From Limnohabitans curvus (GTDB lineage Bacteria; Pseudomonadota; Gammaproteobacteria; Burkholderiales; Burkholderiaceae_C), in the NCBI RefSeq assembly GCF_003063475.1, contig NZ_NESP01000001.1, positions 434,001-498,000 of the forward strand: 64,000 nucleotides of DNA, given 5' to 3'. Below the pieces are notes generated by a model. That model was not told the origin of the DNA. It ran no database searches and worked only from the letters and a program-made list of their open reading frames with translations. Below, piece after piece: positions 18,267 through 27,799 of the stretch. Positions within the stretch are counted from its first letter, which is position 1, and each line of letters begins with the position of its first letter. A program made the position numbers and the translations under genes.

Positions 18267-19121
18267 TTACTCGCGCACCAATTCGGGGCCGAATTTCAAA
18301 CCAAAGGTTTGGAGACCTGACAACATGGCTGGGTACGCCAGTGCCACATGGTCTGGCGAGCCTTTCACGCCCAACTCGATGTGTCGGCCATGCTCGGGGT
18401 GGTCCACGCTCGGCAAGCTGAACACTTTGACGCCCGGATGGTCCCGCTCCAAGGTCTCCATGAGGGGGGTCAGCGTGGCCTCCATGGAACCGTAGATGAC
18501 GATGGATTTTTCAATCCAAGCCGCCTTCTGAAACAAATGCGGGTAATAGGTGTCGAGCACCCATTCCATCATGGGCCAAGCCATGACCGGAAAGCCCGGC
18601 ACAAAGTGCACCACGCCACCGCCTGCACCTTGGCAGGTAAAGCCTGGGATTTTGTTGTACGGATTGGGAATGATGCGTGCGCCCACGGGGAACACGCCCA
18701 TGTTGAGGCGATGCACGTTGTCATGGCGATCAGGCTCATACGGCACGCCCTGCTCTTTGGCGGTGTCTTGCATGCGTTCACGAATCAGGGCTTCAGCTTC
18801 GGGGTGCAGCACGATGTCAAGGCCCAGGGCTTTGCCTGCGCATTGGCGTGTGTGGTCGTCAGGCGTTGCACCAATACCGCCGCAGGAAAACACAATGCTG
18901 TTGCTTTCAAACGCGCGAGCCAAGGTCCGGGTGATGCGCTCAGGCGAATCGCCCACGTAATCCGCCCAGTCGAGCGACAGGCCACGGGCATTTAGCAACT
19001 CAATGGCTTTGGGCATGTGCTTGTCGGCACGCTTGCCCGAAAGAATTTCGTCGCCAACGATGATGAGGCCGAACTCAGGTCGGGCTTTAGGCGCTGGGGA
19101 GTTGTGGTGTGTGTGAGTCAT
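18267..19121 (-). CDS. CinA N-terminal/molybdopterin-binding-like protein
   Basis: 284 residues. The N-terminal MoaB/Mog-like fold is recognised from 'GLIIVGDEILSGKRADKH', 'DSPERITRTLARA' and 'SCGGIGATPDDHTRQ', as in the N-terminal half of CinA. The C-terminal nicotinamide-nucleotide amidohydrolase domain of full CinA is absent. Annotated in relatives as a competence/damage-inducible protein A-like or molybdopterin-binding protein. Its start overlaps the end of the EI24 gene by 35 bp, so the true start may be slightly internal. Confidence 0.85.
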   Translation of the reverse strand: MTHTHHNSPAPKARPEFGLIIVGDEILSGKRADKHMPKAIELLNARGLSLDWADYVGDSPERITRTLARAFESNSIVFSCGGIGATPDDHTRQCAGKALGLDIVLHPEAEALIRERMQDTAKEQGVPYEPDRHDNVHRLNMGVFPVGARIIPNPYNKIPGFTCQGAGGGVVHFVPGFPVMAWPMMEWVLDTYYPHLFQKAAWIEKSIVIYGSMEATLTPLMETLERDHPGVKVFSLPSVDHPEHGRHIELGVKGSPDHVALAYPAMLSGLQTFGLKFGPELVRE

Positions 19122-19968
19122 CCGCCGATGCTACCGTGGGTAGCGGCACCGAGGCCCCCATCACCACAGTGTCCGACTCCGCCCGCAGGGCTTCTAACGC
19201 ACCCAAGCTGTAATGTGCAAACCACAGCGAGGTAAAGGCAAACACCAAGGCATAAATCCAAATGGCCAAGGGAATCAGAACCAAGAATGCAGCAGCAAAC
19301 AAAGCACCAGAAGCCCACACCAAGCTGGGCAGCGCGCCCATGTAGCCGGTCAACACACCGATCAACAGCAGCCAAACCCGGTGTTTGCGACCAAGCGCCA
19401 AACGCTCGTCACGGCTGGCATGCGACATCAGTGCGTCGTACACCATGATGCGATAGCTGAGCCAGCCCCAAATGAGCGGCGGCACGATGAACATCAAAGG
19501 CGGCACCACCCACAAAGGCAAGGAAATCAGCATGGCCAACAACGCAATGACAGTAGACCCCAAGGTCCAAGCCAAGCTGGTGAGGTTGGTGCCGCCATGC
19601 TTGAGCGCCAGGTGTTCAAAGCGACGGTGGACCACCAAATTCACCAACGCGGGCGTCATCATCAAAGACACCGCCAACAAAGACACCACCACCAAAGCAG
19701 GCGTGATGGCAAAAATCACCACCAACGGCACCATCACCGCTTGCAATTCACCCGCACCGTTGTCCTGCAGCCAATCCATCATGCTTTGCAGCACTTGCCA
19801 AGAGGCCAGCATCTCGCGCACCCACTCTTGTGTGGGCGCCCAATAGAAATACCCCCAACTCACCGACAACACCAAGAGCATGGCGAGAGGCAGCAAAGAG
19901 AGGGTGATCACGCGCGGCATCAGGCAGTAAGCCAGTGCGCGCCAAAAAGAATCCAAAAACAAACGCAT
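19087..19968 (-). CDS. EI24-domain membrane protein
   Basis: 293 residues with about five to six hydrophobic segments. The opening 'FLDSFWRALAYCLMPRVITLSLLPLAMLLVL' (in pieces) and 'LPLWVVPPLMFIVPPLIWGWLSYRIM' resemble the EI24/CysZ superfamily. CysZ is a sulfate channel, but the relation here is distant, so only the family is named. It overlaps the CinA-like gene and is probably cotranscribed with it. Confidence 0.8.
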   Translation of the reverse strand: MRLFLDSFWRALAYCLMPRVITLSLLPLAMLLVLSVSWGYFYWAPTQEWVREMLASWQVLQSMMDWLQDNGAGELQAVMVPLVVIFAITPALVVVSLLAVSLMMTPALVNLVVHRRFEHLALKHGGTNLTSLAWTLGSTVIALLAMLISLPLWVVPPLMFIVPPLIWGWLSYRIMVYDALMSHASRDERLALGRKHRVWLLLIGVLTGYMGALPSLVWASGALFAAAFLVLIPLAIWIYALVFAFTSLWFAHYSLGALEALRAESDTVVMGASVPLPTVASADDSHTPQLPSA

Positions 19969-19990
19969 GCCAAAAGCATACCGCAGCTAT

Positions 19991-21004
19991 TTAACGTGCA
20001 GATGAAAAACCCAAAGCCTGCATGAGGCGTTTGATACCCAATCGCTGTTGCGACCAGAAACCTTCGCCGTAATCCACGCCCTGCTCCACTTGGTCGCGAA
20101 TGCCCGTGGGCTCGAAGCGCATATCGAAGTTGGCGGTGCCAAACATCACATCCCACCAAGGCAGAAGGACGCCAAAGTTGTGCCCGCCTAATGCGGCCCC
20201 TACGCGGGTCGCTTCACCTGCGGCACTCACCACTGGCTTCAGCTTGGACTCATGCCCTAAACCAATCGCGTGGTGTAGACGATGAAACCTTGGGCTGACC
20301 CACAAGCGCTCACCCCACTTACCAAAAGTCACACGCAAATTGGCATGCTGAAGGTTTTCAAACAGCTGCGTGATGGCCACCACCGCCACAAACTGCGTGG
20401 GCGCAATGCCAATGAGCTGCGCGATGCACACCCAGATGACGGCGCCGATCAAGTCATCTAACAAGTGGTTGCGGTTGTCAGTCCACTGCGTCATCTGGCG
20501 CTGCGAGTGGTGCACCGCGTGCAAGGCCCACCACCAGTGCCATTGGTGTTGGGCGCGGTGCAACCAGTAATTGACAAAGTCAAACACCACCAAATAAATC
20601 ACAAAGCTGGTGAACGGGCCATCGGTCACGCCCGGCCAAAGGTCTTCCAAATGAAAAGTGCCCACGCCTTGCACGCGCAACGCGCCCATGAGCGTGTCCA
20701 GCACAGGCTCGATCGACAAAAACAAAACGATGCGGAACAAACCCAAACGGTGAATGAGGGTGTAAATCACATCGGTGTAAACGGCGCGCTTGTTCGTCAC
20801 CGCCTCCACGGGACGCCAGCGTTGCAAGGGGCCAATGACCAGCAACATGACGGCAATTTGAAGCAAGCCCACCAGCAACCAGCCTGTGCCGTCGAACACA
20901 TCTTCCAAGCGGTTACCCAGGCCTACCGCGAACGCGATGGGCTGCATCACGTCTTCATACAAAGCAGCTTGGGTGTTGGCAAAGAGGTCGATTAACGCGT
21001 CCAT
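19991..21004 (-). CDS. sterol desaturase / fatty acid hydroxylase family protein
   Basis: Membrane di-iron hydroxylase-like protein, 337 residues from the ATG at 21004. The histidine boxes are visible: HRAQH (HxxxH), HAVHHS (HxxHH) and 'HRLHHAIGLGHE'. Several hydrophobic helices precede and flank them. The family hydroxylates or desaturates lipids such as sterols, hopanoids or ornithine lipids; the substrate here is unknown. It overlaps the deacetylase gene by 13 bp. Confidence 0.85.
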   Translation of the reverse strand: MDALIDLFANTQAALYEDVMQPIAFAVGLGNRLEDVFDGTGWLLVGLLQIAVMLLVIGPLQRWRPVEAVTNKRAVYTDVIYTLIHRLGLFRIVLFLSIEPVLDTLMGALRVQGVGTFHLEDLWPGVTDGPFTSFVIYLVVFDFVNYWLHRAQHQWHWWWALHAVHHSQRQMTQWTDNRNHLLDDLIGAVIWVCIAQLIGIAPTQFVAVVAITQLFENLQHANLRVTFGKWGERLWVSPRFHRLHHAIGLGHESKLKPVVSAAGEATRVGAALGGHNFGVLLPWWDVMFGTANFDMRFEPTGIRDQVEQGVDYGEGFWSQQRLGIKRLMQALGFSSAR

Positions 21005-21774
21005 GTTTTGAATTGTGGATGGTCTTTGAGCGTCGCGAAACAAAACCCTTTGGCTTTGAGGCCTTCAATCAAGGGCTCTAGCACCGCAGGGGCCCACGGG
21101 TCTTGGCGCGACCAAATGCCCAGGTGCGCCATCAAGATGTCACCCGAACGGATGTTGCTCAACGCTCGGTGTTGCAGCAGCGCATTGGGGTATTTGTCAC
21201 TGGGCAACTCATCGCCCAAAAAGCCGGCATCGGCCCATCCGACGTGGGCAAAGCCGCATTGCTTGGCCGCGGTCAATAGCGAGGGGGATGTTTTACCGCC
21301 AGGTGCGCGAAACAAAGGCAGGGGCTTGACGCCCGTGATTTGCTCAAGGCGCGTGTTGGCGAGTTGCAACTGGTCGCAATAGCGTTGGCTGGTCCACACC
21401 TCGGTTTGGCCCTTGCTAGCGCCAGCTGTGGGGCGCATCTGCCAGCTGCCACGCGGCAAGTCAGAACGCCAATACACATGGTCAAACGTGTGCGAAGCAA
21501 AGGCGTGGCCTTCGGCGCCACGGGCCTTCCACCAAGGTGCCCAATGGTCGCCCAGCGAACCATCGCCCTCTTTGGTGGGCTCGTTGGCTGCGAAAAAGGT
21601 AACTTTGACGTTTTGACGGTTCAGCACCTCCGCAATCAGCGGGGCCACGCCCATGTGGCCGGTATCAAACGTGAGGTAAAGCGGCTTGCTGCAAGGCGCA
21701 GCCGCGTGGGCCACGTGTACAGCGATGCTCAGTGAGGCGAGGAAACCAAAACTTAAGCAACGCATGTGCATCAT
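20992..21774 (-). CDS. exported polysaccharide deacetylase-like protein (NodB fold)
   Basis: 260 residues with a signal peptide ending near 'VHVAHAAAP'. The NodB homology region contains 'LYLTFDTGHMG', the metal-His motif 'HAFASHTFDH' and the later 'LFRAPGGK' and 'ILMAHLG'. Motif 1 reads TFDTG rather than the usual TFDDG, so one metal-binding Asp is replaced by Thr. The start at 21774 overlaps the stop of the YncE-like gene (TGATG), indicating translational coupling. Confidence 0.8.
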   Translation of the reverse strand: MMHMRCLSFGFLASLSIAVHVAHAAAPCSKPLYLTFDTGHMGVAPLIAEVLNRQNVKVTFFAANEPTKEGDGSLGDHWAPWWKARGAEGHAFASHTFDHVYWRSDLPRGSWQMRPTAGASKGQTEVWTSQRYCDQLQLANTRLEQITGVKPLPLFRAPGGKTSPSLLTAAKQCGFAHVGWADAGFLGDELPSDKYPNALLQHRALSNIRSGDILMAHLGIWSRQDPWAPAVLEPLIEGLKAKGFCFATLKDHPQFKTWTR

Positions 21775-22757
21775 CAATACCGCTTGGCGTGGTCTAGGGT
21801 CCAAATGCCGTGGGGCGATTTGCCCACTTTGACTTGACGCACCAGTTGGCCTGTGGCGATATCAATCACGCTGACCTTTTTAATCCAACGCGAAGAGACC
21901 AACAGCAATTTGCCATCGGCTGTCACTTCCATGCAGTCTGGGCCACCTGGGGCTTTGAACTGCGCCACGGATTCGAGCTTGGTGTAGTCAATCTTGTTGA
22001 CCGTGTTGGCCACGCGGTTGCCCACAAACACATGGCGGCCATCACCCAGCGCACGGAAGGCATGTGCGCCTTCACCGGTGGGAATGTTTTTCACCAGCTT
22101 GGCTTGTGGGCCGGTGACGTCATACACCTCCACATGGTCACCCCCCGTGAGGCCGACCAACAGGTGTTTGTCATCGGGCGTTCCAAACACGTCCGCAGGC
22201 ATTTCGCCTGTTTTGACTCGCCACTTCAAGGTTTGCGTGGCCAGATCGACCGCCACCAACTCGTTGCTGTCTTGCATGGTGGCGTAAGCGGTGGTGCTTT
22301 TGGTGTCAATCCAAATGTGGCTAGGCGTTTTGCTGGAAGGGATGCGCTTGGCCAGCGTCAGCTCTTTGCCATCCCAGCGGTAAATGTCGATGTGGTTCAA
22401 ACGGTTGGCCACCGTGACAAACCATTTCATGTCGGGCGAGAAACGGAGTTGGTACGGGTCTAAGGTGCCACGCACCACGCGTTGCACGTCAGCGGTGCGT
22501 GGGTCGATGAAGGTGAGTGAGTCGCCACCCGCGTTCGCCACGATGACCGATTTTTCATCGGGGGTCAGGTAGATGTGGTGCGGCTCTTTGCCGGTGGCAA
22601 TGCGACGGGTTTCTTTCCACGTCGCAGAGTCAATCACGCTCACATTCGCATCTTGCGAGTTCAGCACAAAAATGGGGTTGCCAGCCTGCGCGACAGGGGC
22701 TGCTGCCAACAGCAGCGCACTGGCCAAAGCCAGCGTCAAACGTTGAATCAAAAACAC
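21774..22757 (-). CDS. YncE-like beta-propeller exported protein
   Basis: About 327 residues. A signal peptide ('RLTLALASALLLAAAPVAQA') is followed by seven-bladed propeller repeats typical of YncE/YVTN proteins: 'VSVIDSATWKETRRIATGKEPHHIYLTPD' in pieces, 'SLTFIDPRT', 'VGKSPHGIWTLD'. The start is uncertain. The only ATG (22814) makes an unusually long signal, and a GTG at 22757 with AAGGTG upstream fits better. Function unknown. It is coupled to the deacetylase downstream. Confidence 0.8.
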   Translation of the reverse strand: MFLIQRLTLALASALLLAAAPVAQAGNPIFVLNSQDANVSVIDSATWKETRRIATGKEPHHIYLTPDEKSVIVANAGGDSLTFIDPRTADVQRVVRGTLDPYQLRFSPDMKWFVTVANRLNHIDIYRWDGKELTLAKRIPSSKTPSHIWIDTKSTTAYATMQDSNELVAVDLATQTLKWRVKTGEMPADVFGTPDDKHLLVGLTGGDHVEVYDVTGPQAKLVKNIPTGEGAHAFRALGDGRHVFVGNRVANTVNKIDYTKLESVAQFKAPGGPDCMEVTADGKLLLVSSRWIKKVSVIDIATGQLVRQVKVGKSPHGIWTLDHAKRY

Positions 22758-22882
22758 AAAAAACACCTTGAAAAATCTGCGTCCAGTGTAACGAGCAGGA
22801 CCTTGCCCACACATGCCAAGGGCGTCAATTCAAACGAAATCCGTTTGACCCAACGCAAACAAGCCACGAACGCGGGGAAAAA

Positions 22883-23626
22883 TTAAGCGTTTGTAGCTAG
22901 CAGCTTCAGCTCGTCTTCGCTGATCCAACGCCACTGGCCCGGCGCCAAATCTGCAGGCAATGGCATGGCGCCAATTTGAGAACGGTGCAGCCCCACCACC
23001 TTGTTGCCCACCGCCGCCAACATGCGTTTGACTTGGTGGTACTTGCCCTCGGTCAGGGTCAGGCGCAAGTGGTGCTCGGCCACCGCCACACACGCCGCGG
23101 CTTTGACGGGCTTGGGTGAATCGTCCAGCACCACGCCGTCGAGCAGGCGTTGCACTTGTTTGTCGTCCAGCGGGTCGTCCGTGGTCACCTCGTACACCTT
23201 GGGCACATGGTGACGAGGCGAACTCATGCGGTGAATCAGCGGGCCATCGTCGGTCAGCACCAACATGCCCGTGGTGTCTTGGTCCAAGCGCCCCACCGCT
23301 TGCACGCCTTGGACCGCGCTTTTTTGTGGGCGTTGGCGCAGCGCGGGAGGCAGCAAGGTGTACAGACTGGGCCACGCCGAAGGCTTGTGCGAACACTCGT
23401 AGCCCGCAGGCTTGTGCAGCAGCACGTAGGCTTTGGCGTGATACGGCCACAGCACGCCTTGCACGGAATACGGTAGGCCTTCGTGCTCGTCGATGTCTTC
23501 CAGTGCATCGTCACAGGTGACCAAGCCCTCGCCCAAATCGACCTGCACATAACCTTGTTGAATGAGACCTGCGCAAATACGGCGCGTGCCAAAACCTTGG
23601 GAATACAAAATATCTTGCAATTGCAT
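22883..23626 (-). CDS. rsuA: 16S rRNA pseudouridine synthase, RsuA family
   Basis: 247 residues. A small S4 RNA-binding domain sits at the N terminus ('LQDILYSQGFGTRR'), then the RsuA/RluB catalytic domain with the active-site Asp in 'GRLDQDTTGMLVLTDDG' and 'KVYEV' after it, and 'EGKYHQVKRMLAAVGN' near the end. RsuA makes pseudouridine 516 in 16S rRNA; RluB/E/F-type specificity cannot be fully excluded. Start at 23626 by family match. Confidence 0.85.
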   Translation of the reverse strand: MQLQDILYSQGFGTRRICAGLIQQGYVQVDLGEGLVTCDDALEDIDEHEGLPYSVQGVLWPYHAKAYVLLHKPAGYECSHKPSAWPSLYTLLPPALRQRPQKSAVQGVQAVGRLDQDTTGMLVLTDDGPLIHRMSSPRHHVPKVYEVTTDDPLDDKQVQRLLDGVVLDDSPKPVKAAACVAVAEHHLRLTLTEGKYHQVKRMLAAVGNKVVGLHRSQIGAMPLPADLAPGQWRWISEDELKLLATNA

Positions 23627-23651
23627 GGGGCAATCGTAAACTGAACTCACC

Positions 23652-24518
23652 ATGAAACCCAGCTCACACTATTTGCAATGCCACGGCTTCAACATCCACT
23701 ACACCGCGTGGGGCGACACCTCGCTGCCCGTGGTCATTGCCTGGCACGGCTTGGCACGCACAGGCCGCGATTTTGATGCGCTGGCCGAGCAGCTGAGCGC
23801 TGACTACCGCGTGATTTGCCCCGACACCATTGGCCGAGGCCTGAGCCAGTGGGGCCACGCCCCCAAAAACGACTACAGCTTTGCCACCTACGCCCGCATC
23901 ACGCTGGACTTGATGGATGCGCTGCACATCACCCAAGCCCACTGGATTGGCACCTCGATGGGCGGCGCTTTGGGTTTGGTGTGCGCTGCGGCGTTAGAAG
24001 TGCCCGCCTTCAAAGGCCGCATTCGCAGCTTGGTGCTGAACGACATCGCCCCTGAAATTTCAGCCGTGGCGGTAGACCGCATCAAAGCCTACGCAGGTCA
24101 ACCGCCTGCATTTGATACGGTGCCCGAGTTGGAAGCCTTCTTCCGCCAAGCCTATGCACCATTTGGCTTTCAAACCGATGCGCAGTGGACTCACCTCGCC
24201 GAAACCTCGACCCGCCGCCTGCCCGATGGCCGCGTGACGCCGCACTACGACCCCAACATCACCCAACAGTTTTTCCGCGAAGTGCCTGAGTACCCCATGT
24301 GGAACGAATACGACGCGCTGAACATCCCCGTGATGGTGATGCGCGGGGCCAACTCAGATTTAATTTCGCCAGACACCATCCAAACCATGCACACGCGCGG
24401 CCCGGGCGCCAAAGGCTTGTTGCGTTCGGAGGAGATTGCGGGCTGCGGCCATGCGCCTGCGTTGAACGTGCCTGCACAGTGGCAGTTGGTGATGGATTTT
24501 TTGAAAGCTGCTGGCTAA
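23652..24518 (+). CDS. alpha/beta hydrolase
   Basis: 288-residue hydrolase. It has 'IAWHGLARTGRDFD' near the oxyanion hole, 'CPDTIGRGLSQW', the nucleophile elbow 'GTSMGG' (Ser near residue 104) and the catalytic His in 'GCGHAPALN'. No signal peptide. It is divergent from rsuA (25 bp between starts) and converges on the GST gene with a 4-bp overlap. Substrate unknown. Confidence 0.82.
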   Translation: MKPSSHYLQCHGFNIHYTAWGDTSLPVVIAWHGLARTGRDFDALAEQLSADYRVICPDTIGRGLSQWGHAPKNDYSFATYARITLDLMDALHITQAHWIGTSMGGALGLVCAAALEVPAFKGRIRSLVLNDIAPEISAVAVDRIKAYAGQPPAFDTVPELEAFFRQAYAPFGFQTDAQWTHLAETSTRRLPDGRVTPHYDPNITQQFFREVPEYPMWNEYDALNIPVMVMRGANSDLISPDTIQTMHTRGPGAKGLLRSEEIAGCGHAPALNVPAQWQLVMDFLKAAG

Positions 24519-25156
24519 GCAGGCAAGCGTTCAAGCTGCGACGACGCCCACAGCGGGTGCTTGTGCATCACGGCAGCAAACGCCTCTGAGTTTTCAAATG
24601 CCACCAGCCACTGCGCCAACTGAGACCAAGGCTGTGCATCAAACCACGCACGGTCTGTGCGTGCAAACTGGCGCACAAAAGGGGCCACGCACGCATCTAG
24701 CAAGCCCCATCGGTCGCCAGACAAAAACGCATGCGTTTGCAAATGCACTTGCCACCGCATCAAGACCTCGGCACCTTGTGCGCGGTGCTGCAAGCCATCA
24801 ATCAAGCCAAAACGTTGCGGATATTTGTAGCGGTCTAAATGGGCTTTGAAGTCACCATCGTTCAAAGCAATGCCCGCGTTGGTGAATGTCCATTCGTCAG
24901 GCGAGTTGGGCAACCAAGCCTCGGCATCGTTTTGCAGCAACGCCCAGCGCATGATGTCTAAGCTCTGCTCTAACACCTCGCCCGCTGGCAAACACAACAC
25001 AGGCACCGTGCCTTTGGGCGAGGCCACCAACATGTCGGCGGGCTTGGCTTTCAACGCCACTTCGCGGTGTTCATAGGCGACACCACTCACACGCAAAGCC
25101 AAGCGTGCGCGCATGGCGTAGGGGCAGCGGCGGAAGGAATAGAGAACGGGAATCAC
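24515..25156 (-). CDS. glutathione S-transferase family protein
   Basis: About 213 residues. A thioredoxin-like N-terminal domain begins 'IPVLYSFRRCPYAMRARLAL', where CPYA carries the likely catalytic Cys as in omega-like GSTs. It includes 'GTVPVL' (cis-Pro) and 'EQSLDIMRWAL', and a helical C-terminal domain follows. No ATG opens the frame. GTG at 25156 gives the family-typical start, while 25186 and 25192 are alternatives. An 8-bp inverted repeat overlaps this start. Confidence 0.82.
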   Translation of the reverse strand: MIPVLYSFRRCPYAMRARLALRVSGVAYEHREVALKAKPADMLVASPKGTVPVLCLPAGEVLEQSLDIMRWALLQNDAEAWLPNSPDEWTFTNAGIALNDGDFKAHLDRYKYPQRFGLIDGLQHRAQGAEVLMRWQVHLQTHAFLSGDRWGLLDACVAPFVRQFARTDRAWFDAQPWSQLAQWLVAFENSEAFAAVMHKHPLWASSQLERLPA

Positions 25157-25180
25157 GCCAAGATTGTTGCAGCTTGGCGT
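25155..25180. repeat. inverted repeat at the GST start
   Basis: Arms ACGCCAAG (25155-25162) and CTTGGCGT (25173-25180) with a 10-base loop. It covers the GTG used for the GST start and has no T-run, so it could be an mRNA hairpin or protein site rather than a terminator. Chance cannot be excluded. Confidence 0.3.
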
Positions 25181-25202
25181 CAGCACGGACACCGGGGTGG
25201 CT

Positions 25203-26183
25203 TTAGTCGAGACGAATGCCCTCTTCCATCACCACTTTTTGCCAACGCGAGCGCTCTTGTTTGAAGAACGCATCTTGTTCGTCGGGACGCATGGTCACCA
25301 CTTCCGCGCCTTGGCCCGTGAGGCGGCTGCGAATTTCGGGGCTGCGAATGACCTTCACCAACTCGGCATGGAGTTTCTCCACGATCGGTTTGGGTGTGGC
25401 GGCATTCACCAACACACCTTGCCAGGTTCCCGACTCAAAGCCTGTCAAACCTTGCTCCGCCAAGGTGGGGATATGGCCCACCAAGGGCATGCGCGAACCT
25501 TTGGAAATGCCCAACACTTTGAGCTTGCCACTTTGCACATGCGGCAAGGTGGCCAACATACCGTTCATCACCACTTGGGTTTGCCCCGCCATGGTGTCGG
25601 TCACAGCTTGCACGCCACCTTTGTAAGGGATGTACACCCATGACGCACCACTGGCACGTTGCACGGCCACGCCCGCCAAATGTGGCGCACTGCCCATGGC
25701 CGTCACCGCAAAGTTGATGGGCGTTTTCTTGGACAAGGCCACCAACTCTTGCAAATTATTCGCAGGCACAGACGGATGCACCACCAGCATGTGCGGTGAG
25801 TACGCCAACATGCTGACGCCGCGCAAGTCGGTGGAAGGATCAAACGCGAGCTTGGTGTACACCGAGGGGCTGATGGCCAAAGCACCCGTGTCGCAGAGCA
25901 ACAGCGTCAAGCCATCGGGCTTGGACTTGGCCACAGCGTCTGCGCCTAGGTTGCCATTGGCGCCAGGACGGTTTTCAACCACCACCGTTTGCTTCAGCGC
26001 ATCCGACAGAGGCTGGCTGATGGCCCGCGCAATGATGTCGGACGAGCCACCGGGCGGGTACGGCACGATGATTTTGATGGGCCCGCTCGGCCAGCTTTGC
26101 GCACTGACGCCCAAGCACCAACTGCCAAGCAGCAAGCCCAGAGCGCCCAGCCAATGCCGACGATTTGATGTGGTGTGTGTCAT
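25203..26183 (-). CDS. Bug/TctC-type tripartite tricarboxylate binding protein
   Basis: Periplasmic solute-binding protein of the Bug (Bordetella uptake gene) family, 326 residues. A signal peptide is followed by the diagnostic 'WPSGPIKIIVPYPPGGSSDIIAR' region and 'VVENRPGANGNLGADAVAKSKPDG' (in pieces). An AGGAGAC site precedes the ATG. It lies 24 bp downstream of garD on the same strand, so an aldarate or related sugar acid is a reasonable ligand guess. No TctA/TctB permease is in the window. Confidence 0.9.
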   Translation of the reverse strand: MTHTTSNRRHWLGALGLLLGSWCLGVSAQSWPSGPIKIIVPYPPGGSSDIIARAISQPLSDALKQTVVVENRPGANGNLGADAVAKSKPDGLTLLLCDTGALAISPSVYTKLAFDPSTDLRGVSMLAYSPHMLVVHPSVPANNLQELVALSKKTPINFAVTAMGSAPHLAGVAVQRASGASWVYIPYKGGVQAVTDTMAGQTQVVMNGMLATLPHVQSGKLKVLGISKGSRMPLVGHIPTLAEQGLTGFESGTWQGVLVNAATPKPIVEKLHAELVKVIRSPEIRSRLTGQGAEVVTMRPDEQDAFFKQERSRWQKVVMEEGIRLD

Positions 26184-26207
26184 GTTTTGTCTCCTTCGTT
26201 TTTGTCT

Positions 26208-27752
26208 TCAGGTCACAGGCGCGGGGTTGAACAACACCAAGGCGTTGTGCAACTTCCAATGTTCAGCCCAGGTTTTTTTGCGGCCACTGGCCACATCGAG
26301 CATGAGCTGAAACAGCTCAGTGCCCACCTCTTCAATCGTCTTGGTGCCATCGGCAATGGTGCCGGCGTTCACATCCATCAGGTCATGCCAACGGCGGGCC
26401 AGGTCTGTGCGTGTGGCCACTTTGATGACAGGCACTTCAGCCAAACCATAAGGTGTGCCGCGCCCCGTGGTGAACACATGCAAGTTCATGCCTGCGGCCA
26501 ATTGCAGCGTGCCGCAAATGAAATCACTGGCAGGCGTGGCCGCATAAATCAGGCCTTTTTGTTTGAGCTTTTCACCCGGCGACAACACGCCCGAAATCGG
26601 CGCAGAGCCCGACTTGACGATCGAGCCCATGGCTTTTTCCACGATGTTGGACAAGCCACCTTTTTTGTTACCCGGCGTGGTGTTGGCACTGCGGTCTGCG
26701 CGGCCACGTGCCAGGTAAGCGTCGTACCAAGCCATTTCGCGAATCATGGCCTCAGCCACTTCAGGTGTGGTCGCGCGTGAGGTGAGTTGGTCAATGCCGT
26801 CGCGCACTTCGGTCACCTCGGAGAACATCACGCTCGCGCCCGCACGCACCAACAAATCGGTGCAGTAGCCCACGGCAGGGTTGGCCGTCACGCCCGAAAA
26901 CGCGTCGCTGCCCCCGCACTGCACGCCCACCACCAGTTCGCTGGCAGGCACGGTTTCGCGGCGGCGCAAGTTCAGGCGTTCGAGATGGCGCGTGGCGGTT
27001 TGCATGATGTCGTCGATCATGGACATGAAGCCCACATGTGCATCGTCTTGCAGACACACCACATCGAGTGCTTCGCCACGTTGGTCATTGATAGGGATGG
27101 CACCGGGTGGCATCAAGCGCTCGGGCTGCAGCTTTTCGCAGCCCAAACTCACCACCATCACCTCACCGCCAAAGTTGGGGTTGAGGCTGATGTTGCGCAG
27201 GGTGCGAATGGGAATTTCTGCGCCATCGGCATCAATGGCCACACCACAGCCATAGGTGTGTTCAAGGCCCACCACGTCATCCACATGGGGAAACTTGGGC
27301 AACAACTCGGCCTTGATGCGCGCCACGGCAAACTCAACCACGCCCGACACACATTGCACGGTGGTGGTGATGGCCAAGATGTTGCGCGTACCCACCGAGC
27401 CATCGGCATTGCGGTAGCCCTCGAAGGTGTAGCCTTCCAGCGGCGGCAAAGGTTCAGGCTTCACAGTAGCCATAGGCAAGTTGTCCAACTCGCGAGCGGA
27501 AGGCATTTGGAGCAAACGCTCATGCACCCAGCTGCCCGCAGGAATGTCTTTCAAGGCATAGCCAATCGCAATGCCATAGCGCAGCACCGCACCGTTCGCA
27601 GGAATATCGACCAACGCCACCTTGTGCCCTTGGGGCACAGCGTCACGCAAGCACAGGCCATCTGGCAACAGGGTGCCTGCGGGCAAACCACCGTGGTTGG
27701 CCACAATCGCCACGTTGTCTCGAGGCTGCATGCGGATGGTGAGTGGGGTCAT
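26208..27752 (-). CDS. garD: galactarate dehydratase, UxaA family
   Basis: 514 residues, matching GarD in length. An N-terminal SAF-like domain (about residues 10-85) is joined to the UxaA/GarD catalytic part with '[17 protein letters not shown]', '[11 protein letters not shown]', 'SLGCEKLQ' and '[20 protein letters not shown]'. The family dehydrates galactarate to 5-keto-4-deoxyglucarate; altronate dehydratase is the main alternative but is less likely given gudD, udh and the aldolase nearby. The ATG at 27752 follows AGGAGA. It is divergent from the LacI-type regulator and shares a promoter gap with a palindrome-like site. Confidence 0.85.
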   Translation of the reverse strand: MTPLTIRMQPRDNVAIVANHGGLPAGTLLPDGLCLRDAVPQGHKVALVDIPANGAVLRYGIAIGYALKDIPAGSWVHERLLQMPSARELDNLPMATVKPEPLPPLEGYTFEGYRNADGSVGTRNILAITTTVQCVSGVVEFAVARIKAELLPKFPHVDDVVGLEHTYGCGVAIDADGAEIPIRTLRNISLNPNFGGEVMVVSLGCEKLQPERLMPPGAIPINDQRGEALDVVCLQDDAHVGFMSMIDDIMQTATRHLERLNLRRRETVPASELVVGVQCGGSDAFSGVTANPAVGYCTDLLVRAGASVMFSEVTEVRDGIDQLTSRATTPEVAEAMIREMAWYDAYLARGRADRSANTTPGNKKGGLSNIVEKAMGSIVKSGSAPISGVLSPGEKLKQKGLIYAATPASDFICGTLQLAAGMNLHVFTTGRGTPYGLAEVPVIKVATRTDLARRWHDLMDVNAGTIADGTKTIEEVGTELFQLMLDVASGRKKTWAEHWKLHNALVLFNPAPVT

Positions 27753-27799
27753 CAAGGTCTCCTATCATTCGGCTCAGGTTCAAAGCCTTTACAAACGCA

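Noticed and set aside
22830..23450. 206-codon frame on the minus strand overlapping rsuA in another phase
   Set aside because: The RsuA frame carries all catalytic motifs; this frame is Gly/Arg/Ala-rich without any motif.
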